From: Anisus vortex
Lineage: Eukaryota > Mollusca > Gastropoda > Planorbidae
Direction: 5' to 3'
DNA length: 64,000 bases
Assembly (NCBI GenBank): GCA_949126835.1
Contig: OX421505.1
Coordinates: 9,377,783 to 9,441,782 of the forward strand
The first letter of the stretch is position 1. Every line of letters starts with the position of its first letter. Positions 57,304-64,000 of the stretch are shown here, piece by piece. The notes under the pieces are model-generated. The model saw nothing but the letters and a program-made list of their open reading frames with translations, was not told where the DNA came from and did no database searches. The position numbers and the translations under genes were made by a program.

Positions 57304-58107
57304 CTGAAAGAGAAGAAAAAAAACAACAAGTGCCTACTTAATTCAATAACTCTTTGATGTAAGCCCAACTTAATTGGTTGCATGATTAAATATTCCATTT
57401 TGTTAACGGCCTTATGTTTGTCCAGGGTATAGTTAACTTGAAAATAAATAACACAGGCCACTTGATGAAATATTAAACAATTCAATAATCAAACTTTTGT
57501 ATACAATACCAGGTTCACTCAAGCAGAACCTATATTTAGGTAAGTAAATGTAAATTACCCTTTGGATCAAATTGATCATAGGGTCAGTGAAGCAGTGTTC
57601 ACCAGTTCCTGTGTCATACTAGGTGATTGTGTGTCCAGCACAATGCACAGCCTTTACTTTAACCCCAACTAAGGTCAGGTACCCATCAGAGCTGGGTAGA
57701 CTCAGGGACACACTCCAGAACCTGGAAAAAAATCCTAGCCTTCACTAGGATTCGAGCCCAGGACCTTCGGTTCGCCAGTCGAACGCGCTGCTGCTCGGCC
57801 ACCATGCCCTCTTTATATAGGTATATAGGTCTAATTACACATGACCTTTCACTGTGATACACACTGCATTGGTATAAATCATCTAGACAACAACTTTTAC
57901 AAATGTGACCATCATTATATAGGTTTTGGTGCAGAAAAAATGAGAATGATAATGCCCAAACTATTTAGAAAACAAGAAGGAAAAATGATGAATGTTTCTA
58001 CTTTGAGAATGAGGTATAGACTAATGACACAATAAACAACTCTAACCTGTATTTAAAACAAAGAAATACCATTTGTATACCCTTTGACAAAAAAAATCAA
58101 ATATAAA
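57304..58107. other. Region upstream of w1; SINE but no exon found
   Basis: The gene's next 5' exon should lie here or further right and end in phase 1 (or phase 0 if the 57274 acceptor is used). Apart from a SINE1 copy at 57557-57812 I see nothing coding. No promoter could be recognised. Confidence 0.4.
57557..57812 (-). mobile_element. SINE1 copy, near full length
   Basis: Minus-strand head GGGCATGGTGGCCGAGCAGC with box B GGGCTCGAATCC; end AATTTGATCCAAAGGG. Confidence 0.82.
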
Positions 58108-58124
58108 CAGATATATCTAACATG

Positions 58125-58850
58125 CACAGCTACACTTGTGACATACAAATATCCCTAACAGCTACACTTGTGACATACAAATATCCCAAACAGCTACACT
58201 TGTGACATACAAATATCCCTAACAGTTACACTTGTGACATACAAATATCCCAAACAGCTACACTTGTGGCATACAAATATCCCAAACAGCTACACTTGTG
58301 ACATACAAATATCCCTAACAGCTACACTAGTGACATACAAATATCCCAAACAGCTACACTTGTGACATACAAATATCTTAATCACAAACAGCTACACTTG
58401 TGACATACAAATATCCCAAACAGCTACACTTGTGACATACAAATATCCCAAACAGCTACACTTGTGACATACAAATATCCCAAACAGCTACACTTGTGAC
58501 ATACAAATATCCCTAACAGTTACACTTGTGACATACAAATATCCCAAACACAAACAGCTACACTTGTGGCATACAAATATCCCAAACACAAACAGCTACA
58601 CTTGTGGCATACAAATATCCCAAACACAAATAGCTACACTTGTGACATACAAATATCCCAAACACAAACAGCTACACTTGTGACATACAAATATCCCAAA
58701 CACATACATCTACACTTGTGACATAGGCTACAAATATACCAAACACATACATCTACACTTGTGACATAGGCTACAAATATACCAAACACATACAGCTACA
58801 CTTGTGACATACAATTACAAACATCCCAAACACAAACAGCAACACAGGAT
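58125..58850. repeat. 32-bp minisatellite, array 1
   Basis: About twenty units with core CAGCTACACTTGTGACATAC then AAATATCCCAAA, with variants (CCCTAACAGTTAC; ACACAAACAG). Units abut each other, with no unique spacers. Confidence 0.93.
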
Positions 58851-59269
58851 GTCCATAATATGTTAAGTAAATTTATTTATTTATGCATGTGAGTTCAATA
58901 TAAATTGTGTTAATTAGATGAAGTGCATTTTCAAAGGTTAAGGCAGTCTTTTCAAAAAAATTTTTTTATCTATTCCTTATTTTGGCATGTCCAAGACTTT
59001 CTCGTCGTCTCTTCCCGAAGGACTCTAGAGTTGCAGAGACAGGTTGTTGATGTCGTTTAAATCCTAATAGATCACAGAGTTGAGTTATTTATTCTTTAAG
59101 TATTATTGTATCATCTCTTTTTTTTCTCTCTCTAACTCTTTATTTCTCCCTTGGCCATAATAAAACTCTTGCACGCTTCCCTATCTTGGGCACTCCAACT
59201 AAATTCAGTCCTTGGTTTTGTTCATTGCCTTCAATTTATTTGCCATGGTTCTACTCCAAATGCTGAGGG

Positions 59270-59407
59270 GCACTGCCCTCACATAGGGGGGTCTGCAAAT
59301 GTAGTCTAAATATAGCAAATATAGCACTAAACAAGCAGTTACAGTATGCAAGGGGGCGGCGCTGAAACTTTTGCCCTGGGGCGCCACATAAGCTTGTAAA
59401 GGCACTG
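59270..59407. mobile_element. MITE copy within duplication unit 1
   Basis: Ends CACTGCCCTCACA and GTAAAGGCACTG; interior GCAAGGGGGCGGCGCTGAAA. The duplicate lies at about 60449-60595 and a relative at 49530-49890. Confidence 0.55.
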
Positions 59408-59464
59408 CTGAGGGGTCTTCCCTAAATTCCTTTGTTCATCTCAGGGCACTGCAGATATATCTAA

Positions 59465-60030
59465 CATGCACAGCTACACTTGTGACATACAAATATCCCT
59501 AACAGTTACACTTGTGACATACAAATATCCCAAACAGCTACACATGTGACATACAAATATCCCTAACAGTTACACTTGTGACATACAAATATCCCAAACA
59601 GCTACACATGTGACATACAAATATCCCTAACAGTTACACTTGTGACATACAAATATCCCAAACAGCTACACTTGTGACATACAAATATCCCAAACAGCTA
59701 CACTTGTCACACTTGTGACATACAAATATCCCTAACAGTTACACTTGTGACATACAAATATCCCAAACACAAACAGCTACACTTGTGGCATACAAATATC
59801 CCAAACACAAACAGCTACACTTGTGGCATACAAATATCCCAAACACAAATAGCTACACTTGTGACATACAAATATCCCAAACACATACATCTACACTTGT
59901 GACATAGGCTACAAATATACCAAACACATACATCTACACTTGTGACATAGGCTACAAATATACCAAACACATACAGCTACACTTGTGACATACAATTACA
60001 AACATCCCAAACACAAACAGCAACACAGGA
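59465..60030. repeat. 32-bp minisatellite, array 2
   Basis: Same unit as 58125-58850 with fewer copies, in the second copy of the segmental duplication. Confidence 0.93.
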
Positions 60031-61964
60031 TGTCCATAATATGTTAAGTAAATTTATTTATTTATGCATGTGAGTTCAATATAAATTGTGTTAATTAGAT
60101 GAAGTGCATTTTCAAAGGTTAAGGCAGTCTTTTCAAAAAAATTTTTTTATCTATTCCTTATTTTGGCATGTCCAAGACTTTCTCGTCGTCTCTTCCGGAA
60201 GGACTCTAGAGTTGCAGAGACAGGTTGTTGATGTCGTTTAAATCCTAATAGATCACAGAGTTGAGTTATTTATTCTTTAAGTATTATTGTATCATCTCTT
60301 TTTTTTCTCTCTCTAACTCTTTATTTCTCCCTTGGCCATAATAAAACTCTTGCACGCTTCCCTATCTTGGGCACTCCAACTAAATTCAGTCCTTGGTTTT
60401 GTTCATTGCCTTCAATTTATTTGCCATGGTTCTACTCCAAATGCTGAGGGGCACTGCCCTCACATAGGGGGTCTGCAAATGTAGTCTAAAAATAGCAAAT
60501 ATAGCACGAAACAAGCAGTTACAGTATGCAAGGGGGCGGCGCTGAAACTTTTGCCCTGGGGCGCCACACAAGCTTGTAAATTGTAAAGGCACTGCTGAGG
60601 GGTCTTCCCAAAATTCCTTTGTTCATCTCAGGGCACTGCATGGAAGTCTTTTCCTTCCCTTCAGAGTATGTGGAACAGTCACCTCCATCTTTTCCTAATT
60701 TTTGCATTTGATGTCATTTGTATCTGTTACGTTTTTTATTTCATTGTTTGAGATTTGCTCTTAACTCTAGACCTTAAGAACATGCTCTTAACACTAGACC
60801 TTAAGAACATGCCTGAGATCCTGAGATCAGGACTACAGTAAGAGATGGACTCTATATAATTCACCTGCTTATTAAAAATCTAACCCTTTCTTTGTGCCTT
60901 GGTAAAGTTAGGCCTACATACCTAATTCTGTTGACAACTGATACTTATGAATTAAATCTTTAGTACTTGGACTTAAATAGTCACAGTTGGCAAGATTCAT
61001 GTCTGTCAATGTGTCCTGTTTAGTTTACTGTCCTATGTAGTGGAACTGTGCATATTTTTTTTCTTCTGAAAAGTAAAAAAAAAATAAAAAAAATATAACA
61101 AAACTACTCTAAAATATTTCTATACTAATCACCAAATCAGCACTAGAACTACCCATCATATCCCTTAGATGAAGAAGTACTCAATACAGCATAAAATTTA
61201 TCTACAGAAACTTGTTAGTGGGCTATACTGGTCAAAAAGTAAATGAGATCTGTGTTAAGTTGTTAAATGGTGCTATTGTTTACTAAACCATTGGCTCCTA
61301 AACTTGTGTCTTTCTTTATGAAGTCAAGTTTTACCATGGCGATCTTTCCTAAGTTTAAGTCCTACATGTCACATTTTACCACATTGAATCAAAAACTTAA
61401 ACAAAGTAATTCTGAAAGCCTTGGCAATTATCATCTTTACACCTGTAAAGAAGTCAGCATGGCTTTGGGAACCACCACACTAAATAATAAATGTTATTAA
61501 TACCAAGACTGTTTCATCTCAAGTGTGATGTTAACCTAAGCATAATATGATAATATGGAATGTGTTTCCTGAACAAAGCAAAAAAAGTACTAATTTTATA
61601 ACCTTTAAAAAAAGTTTTTAATTAGTAAATTACAATGGTTCCACATACTCATATAGACAAACTGAAAATAATATTTAGCAATAATGTAGTGTTTTTTTTA
61701 ATGCCACGAGTATGAGATAATGTATTGTATAATGTATGTATGTATATTGTATTTATTGGGCCTACATAAAGATTTTTGTGCTTTAATAAAATATATAATA
61801 ATTATTTAGTTTTATAACATTAAAGTCTATATAAATGTTGTAATAGCATCTTACCATTCAAATCAATAAAATTAATTATCAAATGATTTCAATAATAACT
61901 TTATTATGTCATTTTTTTTTTTATTTATTGCACCCAGTGATTAAAGAATGTATAAGAAACAGAA

Positions 61965-62185
61965 GAGAGTTATCTTATCTTATAATAGGCTACATTACAG
62001 ACGTCCCTTCTATAAAGAAGATTATTGCGTCCTATGCTCATCCGTGGTCCGAGTCTAGTCTTGCATTTTTAATAATGTTTTAAATGATGTTAAGTTACTG
62101 GTTTTCCTGGTTTGTTCAGGCCACCCATTCCATGCCCGAATGTCACTCGGGAAGAAAGAGTAGGCCTACTTAAATGCATTTGTTC
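61965..62185 (-). mobile_element. LINE-A 3' end
   Basis: Reverse complement of 22800-22996: CTTCTATAAAGAAGATTATT...GTCTAGTCTTGCATT...GTTACTGGTTTTCCTGGTTT, then ATTCCATGCCCGAATG. Confidence 0.78.
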
Positions 62186-63435
62186 TTTATGTTTATCTGA
62201 GTTAACCTGAACTGTAATATTATTGATTAGCTTTACCCTGCCTGGTCCGACAATTTCAGAATCGTTCATATTTTTTATAGGCCTATCTAATTATATTAGG
62301 CCTATATAAAATATTAATATTATTATTATATTATTAGATATGTTTTGCCTTTGGCCTTGGCTTGGAGACCATTGTTTGCTTTAAAAATAACATTTAAGAT
62401 GAATGTATTTAATAAGCTTCAACAAAAATCATAAATGATATGATTGGTATGATAAAAATTAATTATATTATAATAAATCATTATTATGAATAAAATTAAT
62501 GATACAAATTAGGCTAATGATTTGAATAATCTGATTGATTCAAAATGTCAAAATCATTTACAAAATGTGATAAAACTAAACTTTGACTCCAAAAAACCGT
62601 TGCAGTAGCAGTAGTAGTAGGCGCCTAGTAGTGTAATATTTAGATCTTTATAATTAAAAAATGACCCATAATTAATTTCAGTTCGGTCAGAACATCAAAG
62701 ACTTTGATCTTTAATCTGCGTTGTAATATCGATAGTTTACCTAATTAATTTATCTTCTGGTTTTCGCCTTTTCTTTTAGTGAGTGTAGGTTGTGTTTTTT
62801 TAAACACCCATTACAGTTAAAATCTTGTATTGATATGGTTACATTCACTGATCTATAAAAGGAATCAGTGGTCTAATGCCAACTTTTAGTTTTTATTTTA
62901 CTGACTCACTGACTTATATATGTTCAAACAAGTCTTCTCGAGTCTTCTGTTAATTCCAGGAACGACTGCAATTCGAACTGTAAACACTAAAAAAAGTGTA
63001 GCCCACTGTCCTCCCTAAATATGTAAAGATTTCGAAAAGTAATTAACTCTATGTTTTTAAAGTCTCCACCCCTTCCCCACTCACACGTACTTTTAAACTC
63101 AAATGAATAAATTAGAAATTATAGCATTTTTTAAACCAATGGAAGACAACAAAAATCTGTTTATCAGAGACATTGTTTTACATCCAAATTTACCCGATCC
63201 CGAACAAACCGTTACGGTAAGAAAATAATTAACTGACTTATTAAAATATTTTAAGTTAATTTTAAGGCTTTTGTTGAGATAAGCATGTAGTGCTTTGAAA
63301 CAATGTGACAAACGTAGACAGTACCGTTCAATACGCTTATTTTTAAGACTATTTCACAACCACACCTACACTACTTACTACTGACTTAAACTTAAGACTT
63401 AACTTATACTTAGTTACACTACTGTCACTACTCAC

Positions 63436-63512
63436 TACTACTAGATTTACTACTGTATCACTGATACTGATACTAGTGATACTAGACTACTAGTATCAGT
63501 GATAGTTGAATA
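63436..63512. repeat. Imperfect palindrome
   Basis: TATCACTGATACT and the later AGTATCAGTGATAG are inverted around ACTAGTGATACTAGACTACT; could fold into a hairpin. Confidence 0.6.
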
Positions 63513-64000
63513 AATGATACTAGGCCTAGTCTATTACTTTTATTATTATTAGCCTATTGATAAAGTGATAAGGAGGAATAAAACTTCACAAAGTGTGACC
63601 AAGGCCAAAGGCATAAATAGGCTATGTAATAATAGTTCAGGCTCTCTGAAAGACAAAACTACAAAGGTTAACAATAATACAATAACAATGATTAATGAAA
63701 GTGAAAGAGTTGGAAATAACATGTCCCAGTAGGCAGTAGGTCAGTAGGCCTATTCTATATTCCTATATCAGCATAGGCTACATATTTGGAATATTTGGCT
63801 TATAATGTCATGATGTTGATAATGATATGCCTGAATTATCTGATGTTCTGTCATCATTTCAGCAAACATTTTTTTTATTGTCATTATTGAATTATTGTAT
63901 TATTTATTATTGATATTGTCACGATGATGTTATTACTATCATCATCATCAGCCTACCTAAACTCAAATTGCTCTAATTTTTAAGTAAAAGCTAGGGCTGC

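Larger units (their letters stand above)
58108..60640. repeat. Tandem segmental duplication (about 1344 + 1189 bp)
   Basis: Copy 1 is 58108-59451 and copy 2 is 59452-60640. Both start CAGATATATCTAACATGCAC and end CATCTCAGGGCACTGCA, and are nearly identical outside the minisatellite, whose copy number accounts for most of the length difference. Confidence 0.93.
60641..64000. other. Right flank, no gene recognised
   Basis: AT-rich. The only repeat I can name is a LINE-A fragment at 61965-62185. Several short open frames exist on both strands with no recognisable protein. The 5' end of the large gene may lie here. Confidence 0.5.

Noticed and set aside
1..57303. Two or more separate genes on the minus strand
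   Set aside because: Codon phase is continuous over all proposed junctions, and the domain order matches one TRANK1-like protein.
58125..60030. CRISPR-like regular repeats
   Set aside because: The 32-bp units abut directly and no unique spacers separate them; the context is an animal genome.
63099..63311. 70-codon minus-strand frame as the first exon of the gene
   Set aside because: No TPR or ankyrin features and no convincing phase-1 donor.

Overview
The window is animal nuclear DNA, almost certainly from an invertebrate. It is AT-rich, full of poly-G/poly-C runs and microsatellites, and crowded with tRNA-derived SINEs, CR1/L2- and RTE-like LINE pieces and hAT-type MITEs. A mollusc, probably a gastropod, is my best guess from the repeat style, but this is inference. 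No prokaryotic features, true tRNA or rRNA genes, or CRISPR are seen.

One very large minus-strand gene fills positions 57303 down to 1 and runs off the left edge. I reconstructed 50 coding exons (w1-w50). Every junction keeps the reading frame, and the exons give about 9.0 kb of coding sequence (about 3,000 residues). The product is a TRANK1-like protein (TPR and ankyrin repeat-containing protein 1). Order from the N-terminus: three TPR + ankyrin modules (w1-w6, w7-w11, w12-w17); a charged linker (w18-w19); a further ankyrin-like region (w20-w23); a 38-nt micro-exon (w24); an acidic pre-helicase region (w25-w29); a superfamily 1 UvrD/Rep-like helicase core spread over w30-w40; TPR-like helical repeats (w41-w48); and, in the last exon seen, a CCCH zinc finger. 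The start codon exon lies upstream of 57303 and was not identified. The C-terminus is beyond position 1.

The introns hold nearly all other features. They include a 5'-truncated LINE with an open 586-codon reverse transcriptase frame (4.8-6.75 kb), a decayed ZBED5-like hAT transposase (25.7-27.3 kb), several MITEs with target-site duplications, two SINE families, a foldback element (52.8-53.4 kb) and many minisatellites.

The most unusual pattern is that tandem duplications repeatedly span exon-intron junctions of this one gene. The splice donor of w1 lies in an 11-unit, 76-bp array that also carries the end of a piggyBac-like MITE. The acceptor of w30 sits at the edge of a 32-bp array. The acceptor of w15 is duplicated once (85 bp). 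Decayed copies of the w13 donor lie in the next intron. Two introns use GC-AG splice sites.

From 57304 to 64000 I see repeats (including a 1.2-1.3 kb tandem duplication at 58.1-60.6 kb) and no recognisable coding exon.
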